Positions 11,066 to 21,775 of a stretch of 64,000 nucleotides of DNA are shown piece by piece (position 1 is the first letter of the stretch; each line of letters starts with the position of its first letter). Both the position numbers and the translations under genes were made by a program. The notes beneath the pieces were generated by a model. The model was not told where the DNA came from. It was given only the letters and a program-made list of their open reading frames with translations, and made no database searches. This DNA comes from Cymbidium sinense (lineage: Eukaryota > Streptophyta > Magnoliopsida > Asparagales > Orchidaceae): positions 24,143,808 through 24,207,807 of the forward strand of contig CM038214.1 in NCBI GenBank assembly GCA_021442155.1, written 5' to 3'.

Positions 11066-11887
11066 TTATGGCTAAACCCAAAACCCTAAACCTAAAACCC
11101 TAAAAACCTAAAAACCTAAACCTAAACTAAATAAAACCTAAAAAGAAAAAAAATAAACAACATAAACCTAAATATAATATAAATATAAAATAAAATAAAT
11201 ACCTAAACCTAAACCTAAAAAAAACAAAATAAAAAATAGACATAAATTAAAATAAAATAAAGAAAACCTAAACTAAAAAAATAAAATAAACCTAAGCATA
11301 AAAACTTTAATAAATTAAAACTAAACGTAAAATAAAAATAAAATAAACCTAAATTAAAATAAAAAAACTAAATAAAAACCTAAACTTAAAAAATAAAACC
11401 TAAAAATAAATAAAAAATAAAATCTAAACCCTAATATAACAAATAAAACTAAACCTAAAATAAAAATAAAATAAAATAAAATAAAATAAACATAAACATA
11501 AACCTAAACTAAAATAAACTAAAATAAAATAAATTAAACCTAAACCTAAACCTAAACCTAAACTAAATAAAATAAAATAAACTAAAAATAAAACCTAACT
11601 TAAATAAAAAAAACCTAAAATAAACAAGAAATAAAAACATAAAACTTAAACCTAAAAAAATAACATAAAAAACTAAACCTAAACCTAAAAAAAAAAATAT
11701 AACTTAAACCTAAAAAATAATATTGAAATAAAACTCAACTAAAACCTAAACCTAAACTTAAAAAATAAACAAAAATAAAATTTTTTTAACTAAATTAAAT
11801 AAACCTAAAATAAATTAACTAAACTAAATAAGAATAAAAAATAAACTAAAAAAAAAAACTAAATAAACTAAATAAACCTAAACCTAC
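11066..11887. repeat. AATAAA/CCTAAA-type array, one clear monomer copy
   Basis: Runs from CCTAAAAACCTAAAAACC to AAATAAACCTAAACCTACTG in the same order as the copies before 47252 and 48346. The shared internal word ACTAAATAAAAACCTAAAC lies near 11365. Confidence 0.8.
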
Positions 11888-12183
11888 TGGTTTACTTAAT
11901 TTTAAAAAACCATAAATCCTAAACCCTAAACCTAAACCTAAAAACTAACCCTAAACAACCTAAACCTAAACCCTAAACCCTAAACCCTAATCCTAAACCC
12001 CAACCCCTAAAAGCAAAAACCCTAAAACCTTAAACCCTAAACCCTGCACCATACGCCCTAAACCCTAAACCGTAAACCATAAACCCAAAACCCCAAACCC
12101 TAAACCTAAACCTAAAGTAACTAAACAAATTAAAAAAACCCTAAACCCTAAAAACTAATAAAGTTAAACCTAAATTTAAACTC
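11888..12183. repeat. Junction motif, CCCTAAA tract and pre-GRP spacer
   Basis: GGTTTACTTAATTTTAAAAAA at 11888, then variant heptamers, then AGTAACTAAACAAATTAAAA from about 12116. Confidence 0.8.
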
Positions 12184-12259
12184 AAGAATGGGCGTAACTT
12201 GACCCTAAACTAAAACCAAAAAAAGAAATGTTGAATCAAAAATTTGTTCTCTATTAAAA
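12184..12259 (+). pseudogene. GRP remnant, copy 2 (only the two ends kept)
   Basis: Keeps the shared 5' breakpoint (AAGAATGGG and the first few codons) and the last 40 bp of the 3'UTR (AAAGAAATGTTGAATC, TTTGTTCTCTATTAAAA). The 400 bp between are replaced by about 20 bp of telomere-like sequence (CCTAAACTAAAACC). It shows the same outer limits as the longer copies. Confidence 0.75.
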
Positions 12260-12841
12260 CCTAAAAATTAAAACCTAAACTAAAACTTGAACCTACCTAA
12301 AACCTAAACCCTAAACCATAAACCCTAAACTGATAAACTAAAACTTAAACCTAAACCTAAAATAAATCTAAACTAAACTAAACTAAACTAAAACTAACTA
12401 AACCTAAATACTAAACCTAAACCCTAAAACCTAAAACTAAACTATAAACCTTAAACCTAAACTCTAAACTATAATCCTAAACCTAAATCCAACCTAAAAA
12501 AACTATAACGATAACCTAAACCCTAAACTACTAAAATAAACCCTAAACCTAAACTCTAAACTAAAAAAATAAATAAAACTAACTAAACCCTAACCTAACC
12601 TAACCTAAACCTAAAACCCTAAACCCTAAACTAAACCTTAAACCTAACCCTAAACACTAAACCTAAAACCCTAAACCCTAAAACCTAATCCTAAACTAAC
12701 CCTAAACCCTAAACCCTAAAAGCATAAACCTTAAAACCCTAAACAATAAACCCTAAACCCTAAACCTAAACTTAAAATTAAAGTAACTAAATAAATTATA
12801 AAAATAAACTTAAACCCTAGAACCTAATAAACTTAAACCCT
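12260..12841. repeat. Mixed CCCTAAA/CTAAA array ending in pre-GRP spacer
   Basis: Degenerate telomere variants, a purer CCCTAAA part near 12690-12770, and the spacer AGTAACTAAATAAATTATAA at 12782. No AATAAA monomer or junction motif is present in this interval. Confidence 0.8.
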
Positions 12842-13247
12842 AAGAATAGGAAAAACCTTGATGATCGAAACATCATCCAACCGTCTCAAGATCGGGAGGT
12901 GAAGAGAGGCATGGTTATCAGTGGTGGAGAGGTGCTAGATATGGAGGTGGTGGTTATGGAGAGGAGACGAGGTTACAACTGTGGGTAGGGATATGATGGT
13001 GATCCTACTCAAGAGGCGGCATTGGTTCTGATGGGAACTGAGAAACTAAAGAATGACTGATCCGACCTGCTATGGAACTGTGTTATAAGATATGATTCTA
13101 TCTAGGGTTTTTGATTTGCTCTATGCATGCTCATTTTTTATCTATGTTGTCACTTGTATCTTAGAAAACCTAGCATGCTACTTGTTTGATGAATTCAAAA
13201 AGAAGAAATGTTGAATCTGAATTTGTTTTGTTAAAAAAAAAAAAAAA
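12842..13247 (+). pseudogene. GRP retrocopy, copy 3
   Basis: Starts at the shared breakpoint (AAGAATAGGAAAAACCTTGATG, read K-N-R-K-N-L-D), and the Gly-rich codons are shortened by several small deletions. The GNWRN end is represented by GGGAACTGAGAAACTAA near 13040. The 3'UTR (TATCTAGGGTTTTTGATTTG) is well kept and is followed by a 15-bp A-run, the longest of all copies. Not functional. Confidence 0.85.
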
Positions 13248-15577
13248 GAAACCCTAAACAAAAACTCCCTAAACCTAAAATTAAACCTAAACCTAAACCT
13301 AAACCCTTAATACTCTAACCCTAAACCCTAAACCCTAAACCCTAAACCCTAAACCCTAAATCTTAAAAAGATAAAAAACTTAAACCTCGACTAAATAAAA
13401 CCTAAAATAAAATAAATAATAAAACCTAGACCAAAATAAAATAAAATAAAAACCTACACTAAAACATAAACCTAAACCTAAACCTAAAAAGATAATAAAA
13501 TAAAAATAAAAACTAAACTAAAATATAATAAATAAAAACCTAAATTAAACTAAAAAATAAAAAATATAAATAAAATAAAAACTAAACCTAAAATAAAGTT
13601 AAAATAAACCTAAAATAAAAACTAAATAAAAACTTAAACCTAAAAAATAAACCTAAAAATAAATAAAAATTAAAACCTAAACCCTTAAAAAAAATTAAAG
13701 CTCAAATAAAAATCAAATAAACTTAAACCTAAATGAAAATAAACTAAACTACTATAAATAAAACTTGAACATAAACCTAAAATAAACTAAACCTAAACAC
13801 AAACCTAAAAATAAAAATTAAAACCTATACCCTAAATTTTTTAAAAAAACCTAAACCTAAAATAAACAATATAAAGTAAACATAAACCTAAAATAAAATA
13901 AACTAAATTAAAATAAATAAAACCTAGACCCTAAACCCTAAACCCTAAACCCTAAACCCTAAAATCCTAAACCCTAAACCCTAAACCGTAAACCCTAAAC
14001 CCTAAACTATAAACCCTAACCTAAACTATAAACCCTAAAAACCTGAAAACCTAAACATAAATGAAATAAAACCTAAAAATAAAATAAATAAAAAAACTTA
14101 CACCTAAATAAAATAAAAACTTAAACTAAAGCTTAAAACTTAAAACTAAACCTAAACTTAAACCTAAACTTAAAAATAAAATAAAATAAAAAAATGTAAA
14201 CTAAAATAAAATAAAATAAATAAAAACCTAAACAAAACTAAAAAAATAAAATACACCAAAAAAAAAAAACCTATATAAAAGAAAAAGTAAACGTAAAATA
14301 AAAAATAAAATAAACCTAAAATCAAATAAAATAAAAACTAAATAAAAACCTAAACCTAAAAAATAAACTTAAAATAAAACCTAAAAATAAATAAAAAATA
14401 AAACCTAAACCCTAAGAAAAAAAAGCCTAAACCTAAAATGAACAAAATAAAATAAACATAAACCTAAACTAAAATAAACAAAACTAAAATAAATAAAACC
14501 TAAACCCTAAACCTACAACCCTAAACCCTAAACCCTAAACCTTAACCCTAAACCTTAAACCCTAAACCCTAAACCCTAAACCATAAAACCCTAAACCCTA
14601 AACCCTAAAACCTAAAACCTAAATCCTAAACCCTAAACTCTAAACACCAAACCCTAAAACTAACCCTAAATATTAAACGCTCAACCCTAAACCTACAACC
14701 CTAAACCTTAAACCCTAAACCCGAAAACCCTAAATCTAAACACTAAACCTTAAAACTTACAACCCTAAACCCTAAGCTCTAAACCCCAAACCTTAAACCG
14801 TAAACCGTAAACCCTAAACCCTAAACCCTAAATCGTAAACTCAAAACCTTAAACCCTAAAACTTAAAAACCTAAACCTAAACTAAGTAAAACCTAGAAAT
14901 AAAATAAATAAATAAAACTTAAGCCAAAATAAAAAATAAATAATAAATAAAAACCTAAATTAAAAACTAAACCTAAACCTAAAAATAAAAATAAAATAAA
15001 ATTAAAAATAAATACTAAGCTAAAATTAAATAAATAAAAACCTAAGCTAAACTAAAAAAAATAAAATAAACCTAAAAACAAAAAACCAAAATAAAAAAAC
15101 CTAAACATAAAATAAAATAAAAATTAAAATAAATAAAACCCTAAATCTAAACAAGAAACCTAAAACTAAAACTTAAAAATAAATAAAAAATAAAACCTAA
15201 TCCCTAAACTAAAAAAAAACTTAAACCTAAAATAAAAATAAAATAAAACTAAACCTAAACTAAAATCAATTAAACTAAAATAAATAAAACCTAAGCTTAA
15301 ACCTAAAATAAACTAAACCTAAACATAAACCTAAACTAAATAAAATAAAATATACTAAAATAACCCTAAACCTAAACTAAAATATAAAACCTAAAAAAAA
15401 CCTAAACCTAAACCTAAAAATAAATAAAAAACCTAAACCAAAAAAAAAATAAAATAAAAATAAAACTAAAATAAAAATAAACATAAACCTAAACTAAAAT
15501 AAATAAACTAAACTAATAAAAATAAGAAATAAACCTAAATAAAAATATAAATTAAACTAAATAAACCTAAACCTACA
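13248..15577. repeat. Alternating AATAAA-type monomers and CCCTAAA tracts
   Basis: Purer CCCTAAA tracts lie near 13315-13365, 13925-14040 and 14505-14870. Between them are AATAAA-type monomers; the shared word ACTAAATAAAAACYTAAACC lies near 13622 and 14337. At the first two changes of array type the junction motif is missing. The third monomer ends with the motif at 15578. No gene is seen. Confidence 0.8.
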
Positions 15578-16002
15578 AGTTTACTTAATTTAAAAAAAAC
15601 TCTTAAACCCTAAACCTAAACCCTAAACACGAAATCCTAAACCCTAAACTTTAAAACTAACCCTAAACCCTAAACCCTAAACTAACCATAAACTCTAAGC
15701 CCTAAACCCTAAATCCTAAACTAAAACCTAAACCTAAAATAAAAACCTAAACCTAAACCTAAAACTAAGTAAACTAAATACCTAAACATAAATAAACTAA
15801 AAGCAAAACCTAAACCTAAACCTAAATAAATAAACCAAAAAGTAAACCTAAATAAAATGAAATAAACTAAATAAAATAAATAAAACTAAAATAAATAAAA
15901 TAAATCATAAACTTAAACCTAAACTAAACTAAATAAACCTAAATAAACCAAAACCTAAAACCTAAATCTAAACCAAAACCTAAACCTAATCCTAAAACCT
16001 AA
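15578..16002. repeat. Junction motif, CCCTAAA tract and CCTAAA array
   Basis: AGTTTACTTAATTTAAAAAA, CCCTAAA variants to about 15720, then CCTAAACC/AATAAA words up to the RTE fragment. Confidence 0.8.
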
Positions 16003-16260
16003 ACAACAACAATAAGAAGCCTTTATCCCACTAAGTGGAGTCAACTAAATGAATCCTTCATCTCCATTGTGTCCTATTATGTGTCAAATTCAAGTATACT
16101 TAGTCATTTTTTATACATCATAACCAAGTTTTTTAGGTCTACCTCCTTTCTTAACATAAGGCTAATCTAATGCATCTACTCTCCTAACCGGGTCATCAGA
16201 CGGTTGACGCTTTATGTGGCCAAACCATCTAAGCGACTCTCTCTAATCTTATCTGCTAAA
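16003..16260 (-). mobile_element. RTE LINE 3'-end fragment
   Basis: Begins with AACAACAACAATAAGAAGCC (the RTE tail on the other strand) and CTTTATCCCACTAAGTGG. On the minus strand it keeps the C-terminal coding block ending in GRPKKxxW, with LRWFGH near the truncated edge. It corresponds to 38070-38335. It is 5'-truncated at 16260 where CTAAA array resumes. No target-site duplication can be defined in the repeats. Confidence 0.85.
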
Positions 16261-17520
16261 AAACTAAAAACTAAAAAAAACTAAACCTAAGAAACCTAAA
16301 CCTAAATAATACCTAAACCTAAACTAAACTAAATAAACCTAACCCTAAACCTAAACCTTAAAAAAATCCTAAAACCTAAACCTAAAATAAATAAATAAAA
16401 AATAAACTTAAACCTAAACCTAAACCTAAACTAAAATAAATAAATAAAATAAACCTAAACCTAATAAAATAAAAACCTAAACTAAAATAAAATAAATAAA
16501 CCTAAACCTAAACCTAAACTAAACCTAAACTAAAACCTAAATAAATAAACCTAAACCTAAACCTAAATTAAAATAAATAAAATAAACCTAAAAAAATAAA
16601 AGTAAAATAAAACTAAAATAAACTAAAAAATAAAACCTAATCCTAAACCTAAACTAAAATAAACTAAACTAAATAAAATAAATAAACCTAAACCTAAACC
16701 TAAATAAATAAAACTAAAAACTAAACCTAAACCTAAACCTAAGCCTAAACCTAAAACTAAACCTAAATAATAAAATCTAAACTAAACTAAATAAACTAAA
16801 AAATAATAAAATAAACCTAAACTAAATAAAACCTAAACCTAAATCCTAAACCTAAACTAAATAAAAATAAATAAACCTAAACTAAACCTAAAAACCTAAA
16901 CCTAAACCTAAAAAACCTTAACCTAAACCTAAATGAAGACCTAAAACAAAACCTAAACATAAGCTAAACCTAAACCTAAACCTAAAACCCAAACCTAAAT
17001 AAACCTAAACCTAAAATAAATAAATAAAAATAAAATATAAACTAAATAAAATAAAAATAAACCTAAAACCTAAAACCCTAAACCTAAATGAAAACTTAAA
17101 CCTAAAAACCTAAACATAAACCTAAACTAAACTAAATAAACCTAAATAGATAAAACTAAATAAAAATAATAATCTAAACTAAATAAACCTAAACCTAAAC
17201 CTAAACTTAAACCTAAAACCTAAACCTAGAAATAAACTAAATAAAAAAATAAACCTAAACCAAAAAATAAAACCTAAACATAAAATAAAAAATAAACTAA
17301 AACCAAAACCTATCCTTGAACCTAATCCTAAATAAATAAAAAATAAAAACCTAAACCGAAACTAAATAAACTAAATAAATTAAACCTAAACCTAAAGTAA
17401 AAAAGGTTAAAACCTAAACCTAAACCTAAATAAAATAAAGATAAATAAACTAAAAAATAAAACCTAAACCTAAACTAAAATAAAATAAATAAATAAACCT
17501 AAACTGAAATAAACTAAAAC
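16261..17520. repeat. CCTAAACC/AATAAA array
   Basis: Long runs of CCTAAACCTAAACC with AATAAA words. The right end (17350-17520) matches 33740-33925 closely in word order, including AATAAATTAAACCTAAACC, GGTTAAAACC/GCTAAAACC and TAAACTAAAAAATAAAACC. This marks a duplicated block that also includes the L1 fragment to its right. Confidence 0.8.
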
Positions 17521-18929
17521 TATGCTTCCCTTGGTTTTTTCTCTCCTTTCTCATTTATTCTTAGTTGTTGGGTAGTCCTCTTTAGTTTTTTTCCCTTGAT
17601 TATTTGTTTATTGGGTGACTACCATTTTTTTTTTTTTGATGATCTCTAGGAGGGTTGTATTATGCTTATATCTTTTCTACCTATTTTGGGGTCTATTTTG
17701 GGTTAGCCTTTGTTTTGTGCCTCTTAGATATTGATCATCATTGTTGTTGGTTGTTGAGTGGCAGTTGTTGGTCTCTTCAAGATTTGATTAGCTTTGGTCT
17801 TTTCAATACTTTTTGGTTATTTCTCCTAGTTTGTGTTGGAGATTCTAGTTGATTGGCTATTTTTTCTTTTGATTAGCATGAGGACAGTTGCTTCATGGTT
17901 TTTTCCTTCATAACTTGGTTATGGCTGATTTTAATGGTGGCTGATACTTGGTTTCTTTTGTCACTGCCTGCTAAGTTGATGGTATCCTTTTCTCTACCCA
18001 ATTTCGTCTGGTGTCTACTTATGGCTGGTTGTGGCTCTCCCTTGCTTGGAGCTTTGATGTTTATTTGAATGATGGTTGTTATTTTTATTTTATTTTAATA
18101 TCTTTCTAGCTATTGCATATTATGCTTTCCTGAATTGGTTTGTCCCTTTCAATTCTTCCTTGGTGGTGGCTCTATCACCGACCTTGATGTATCTTCCGGT
18201 GGTCTGTTTATGATGGTCTGCTATGGTTTTGTTGGTTGTATTATTGGCTACGGGCCGCTATTTCTTTGTTTGTAAATACAAGTTCTGGAAACCTTTGGGC
18301 TACTTTCTTTGGATGTTGGCTTGTATCAAGAATGCTGGCTATGATGGCCCTGATGTTACCCATATCTTCACTTTTGGTTAGTGGCATTGCATATGAATGT
18401 AACCATTCTTAGGAAGTTTGGATGCTCATATGCATTGTTGCCTCTTGAGATGATCTTAATTGAGCCTAAGCCTTTTCTTTCTCAGCTCTCTCTAATTATA
18501 TTCTTTATCTTTGTTCTTGTTAACTATGACTATTGCCTTTGTAGCATTTTGTACATTTCATTTATAGGTTGAAACTTTTTAGATGGAATGATCATTACTC
18601 AGTCAACTCAAGATCTGTCGATGTGGATCTTGCTATCTTGCCTCCCAAATGGGATCATGAGCCACTACTGACTAGTCTTTTGATTATTTTTTTACTATTA
18701 GCTATGATTATTGGATCTTCCTATCTTGCCTCAGATGGAATGTCTTTTCCTCTTTTGATATTTTAGTTGTTGCTTTTTCTCTCTGTTTTTCTATTGTACA
18801 TAGATGGGGGTTTAGCTCTTTAGGTTCCTTGTAGCTTCGAGAGCTGTAGATCTTTGAGCTTTAGCCCTATTAAGGACATTGTATCCTTTTCTTTCATTGT
18901 AATAAAATTTAAACCTTTCTTTTAAAAAA
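17521..18929 (+). mobile_element. L1 LINE 3'UTR fragment, copy A
   Basis: 5'-truncated, T-rich element. It has the shared signature (TGTAACCATTCTTAGGAAGT, GGATGCTC near 18396-18427) and the terminal words AAGGACATTGTATCC and TGTAATAAAATTT, followed by an A-run. It is about 85 percent similar by eye to 34165-35555. Small open frames within it come from T-rich composition. No ORF2 coding was recognised, so only non-coding 3' sequence is left. Confidence 0.8.
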
Positions 18930-19557
18930 CCCTAACCCTAACCCTAAACCCGATACCCTAAACCTTAAACCCTAAAAACCTAAACCTAAACCTAAACCTA
19001 ATAAAAAATAAAATAAAAACTAAAAACTAAACTAAAACAAAATAAATAAACCAAAATAAACTAAACTAAATAAAATAAAATAAACCTAAATAAAATAAAA
19101 ATAAAATCAACCTAAAATAAAATAAAATAAAAGCTAAACCTAAATAATAAACCTAAAAATAAAACCTAAAATAAAAAAAAATAAAACCTAAACTTATAAT
19201 AAAATAAAACAAACCTAAACTAAAATAAATAAATAAAGTTAAATTTAAAATAAGCTAAAATAAACCAAACCTAAACTAAATAAAATAAAATAAACTAAAA
19301 TAAAACCAAACCTAAACTCAAAAAATAAAACCTAAAATAAAGCTAAAATAAAATCCTAAAAACCTAAAAAAGTAAAATAAAATCTAAACCTAAACTAAAA
19401 TAAAAATAAACCTAAACCTAAAAAAAACTAAACTAAACATGAAACCTAAACTACAAAACTAAACCTAGTAAACTAAATAAATCTAACTATAAAATAAAAT
19501 AAACTGATAAAAAATAAAATAAACTAAATAAACCTAAACCTATGGGTTTGATTAAAG
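18930..19557. repeat. Short CCCTAAA tract, AATAAA-type array, degenerate motif
   Basis: CCCTAAA to about 18985, one degenerate monomer, then ATGGGTTTGATTAAAG at 19542, a diverged junction motif. Confidence 0.75.
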
Positions 19558-20190
19558 ATCCTAGATAGATCTCCTAAAGCCCTCCAACCCACTAATCCTG
19601 GAATCTACCTGGGCCTGAGGCCCTAGCCTGCAAAAACCCTTGACCAACCAAACCCCTGGGCCTAACTGACTCCTGGGCTCTAAACCAGGCCCCTGATCAA
19701 GGCCCAAACCCTACCTACCCTGACCATGACAACCCTGCCACGGAGAACTGGGTGAGCCACTGGCTGACCTCCAGGCCCACACCAGGCCACAGGCCAGGCA
19801 AACACTGGGCACTAATCTAAACCTAGGATGATAGGCCCAGACCCTAGCTAGTGGTGAAATGAGAAGATGTTAGGCTGAAACACTAAACCCAAACTTTGGC
19901 TAAACCCTGGGCCCTGGGCCCTAAACCCAGGCCATCCTACAGGCCTGGGCCCTGGCTAGGCCCTGGGCAGCCCTAGGCCCAAGGCCCAACCCAATGTCCT
20001 AACCCTGGGCCAGGCCACCAGGCTCCCAAACGAGACCCTGACCTGAGCCACTGACCCCCCAGGCTCAAGGCCAGGCCAAGATGATGATCTGGGCCCTACT
20101 GGCCTAAAACCTAGGCTAAACTGTAAAACCTAAAATAATGAATAGAAATGGGAGGCTGAGCCTGTATAAATGAGCACTATAAAAAAGAGT
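19558..20190. repeat. GC-rich CCCTGGG-type telomere-variant patch 1
   Basis: Dominated by GGCCCTGGGCC, CCAGGCC and CCTGGGCCCTAAACC words. Many units read as CCCTAAA with AAA changed to GGG. No stable reading frame or CpG-island-like promoter content is seen. It could be true variant repeats or a sequencing artefact: CCCTGG is a reported nanopore miscall of CCCTAA repeats. Confidence 0.7.
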
Positions 20191-20724
20191 AAAATAAACC
20201 TAAACCTAAACCTAAATCTAAACTAAATAAAAGATAAACTAAAATAAACAAATCCTAAAAGGCAAATACATAAACCTACCTAAAGAAAACTAAACTCTAA
20301 ACCTAAAATAAATAAACTAAACTCACTAAATTACCTGAAACCTAAACCTAAAAATAAATAAAATCCTAAAATAAATAAACCTAAAAATAAATAAATAAAT
20401 AAAATAAAAAATAAACCTAAATAATAATAAATAAAATAAACTAAAATAAATAAAAAATAAATGAAATATACCAAACTTATGGGTTGAATTTAAAAAAAAG
20501 GCAAACCCTAAACCTTGACCTGTAACCTAAACCCATATGCTACCCCAACCCTAACCCTAAACCTTAACACTACCCTAAACCCTACCCCTACCCTAAACCC
20601 TTAACCTAACCATGACATAGTGACCCTAGGCCTTAAATCCCAAATGAAACCTAAACCTAAATAACTAAATAAATTAAAAATGAACCTAAATGCTCAGACC
20701 TAATGGACACCTAAACCTAAACCC
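20191..20724. repeat. CCTAAA/AATAAA array, degenerate motif, CCCTAAA tract and spacer
   Basis: The motif is diverged (GGGTTGAATTTAAAAAAAAG, 20480). Heptamers with some CCCTACC follow, and the pre-GRP spacer ATAACTAAATAAATTAAAAA lies near 20660. Confidence 0.75.
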
Positions 20725-20788
20725 TAAGGATGGGAGGCCCTAAACTAAAAATCAGAAAAGAAATCAGATAGTTTGTTCTCTGTTAAAA
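20725..20788 (+). pseudogene. GRP remnant, copy 4 (ends only)
   Basis: After the usual spacer the shared 5' word appears as AAGGATGGGAGG, and about 20 bp later the last 35 bp of the 3'UTR (AAAGAAATCAGATAG, TTTGTTCTCTGTTAAAA). The middle is lost, as in copy 2, but the breakpoints differ slightly. Short and diverged, so less certain. Confidence 0.55.
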
Positions 20789-21181
20789 TTAAAACTTAAT
20801 AAACCTAAGGCACGGACCTGGACCTAAATCCTACTATGATTCTAAACCACTGCCTAAACTAACCTAAACCCCACTGACCTAACCCTGACCCTAAAACTTA
20901 CACTGAGCCACAGGCCCTAAACTTGCCTAAACCTAAGCCACTGATCCATAAACCTAAACCTATCAATAAACCTGAGCCTAAACCTCCCAACCTGAAACCT
21001 AAACTCCTTTAAATCCCTCAAAAACACAAACCCTGGCCACAGCCTAAACCCTCAAAACCACAAACCCTAAAGCTCATTAAAACTAAACACTTAAACCCAA
21101 ACCCCAACCCAAAACCACTAAACCTCACACTAAACCCTAACCATAATCCCTAAATGACCTAAACCCTAAATCCTAAACCCT
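20789..21181. repeat. CCTAAA/CCCTAAA tract with scattered G
   Basis: Telomere variants mixed with words such as CCTGACC, GAGCCACAGG and ACCTGGACC, a weaker form of the GC-rich patches. Leads directly into GRP copy 5. Confidence 0.75.
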
Positions 21182-21625
21182 AAGAACATCACCATCATGG
21201 GGCTGGTCAGATCTAAGTGGAGGTGAAGGCGAGCGGTTATCGTAGTTATGGTGGGGGATCTAGAGGTGCTGGTGGATATGAAGGTGGTGGATGGGGCATG
21301 GTGGTTACGAAGGCAGAAGGAGTGACAGAGGTTATAGCCATGATGGTTGTAGAGGTTATGATGGTGGATCTCTCTACTCGAGAGGCCAAAGTAGTTCTGA
21401 TGGGAACTAGAGAAACTAAAGAATGGTTGATCCGATCTTCTGCTTATGGAACTGTGTCTTTATAGTAGAGATGGTTCTAGTTATCTAGGGTTTTTGATTG
21501 GCTTTATGCATGCTTGTTTATGATCTATGTCATCGCTTGTGTCTTAGAAAACTTGGTGTGTTACTTGGTTGATTAATTTGAAAATAAGAAATGTTGAACA
21601 TGAATTTGGTGTATGTTAAAAAAAA
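21182..21625 (+). pseudogene. GRP retrocopy, copy 5
   Basis: Begins at AAGAACATCACCATC (R/K-N-I-T-I), about 25 bp inside the shared breakpoint. The Gly-rich region is long and the frame G-Y-R-S-Y-G-G-G-S-R-G-A-G-G-Y runs from about 21232. Near 21360-21400 the Tyr-Asp-Gly-Gly-Ser block and SRG are recognisable. The GNWRN end has the W-to-TAG change. The 3'UTR and an A-run at 21618-21625 are present. An 82-codon open frame at 21217-21465 is in another frame and is not the ancestral protein. Confidence 0.85.
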
Positions 21626-21770
21626 CCCAAAGCCCTAAACCCTCAACTAAAACCTGAACCTAGACCTAATACCTAAACTTTAAACCCTAAATCTTAAACC
21701 CTTAAAACCCTAAACCCTAAACCCTAAACCCTAAAACATTAAACCCTAAACCCAAACCTTAAACCATAAT
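21626..21770. repeat. CCCTAAA tract
   Basis: Variant heptamers between the GRP copy and the inverted L1 half. Confidence 0.85.
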
Positions 21771-21775
21771 GCCCA

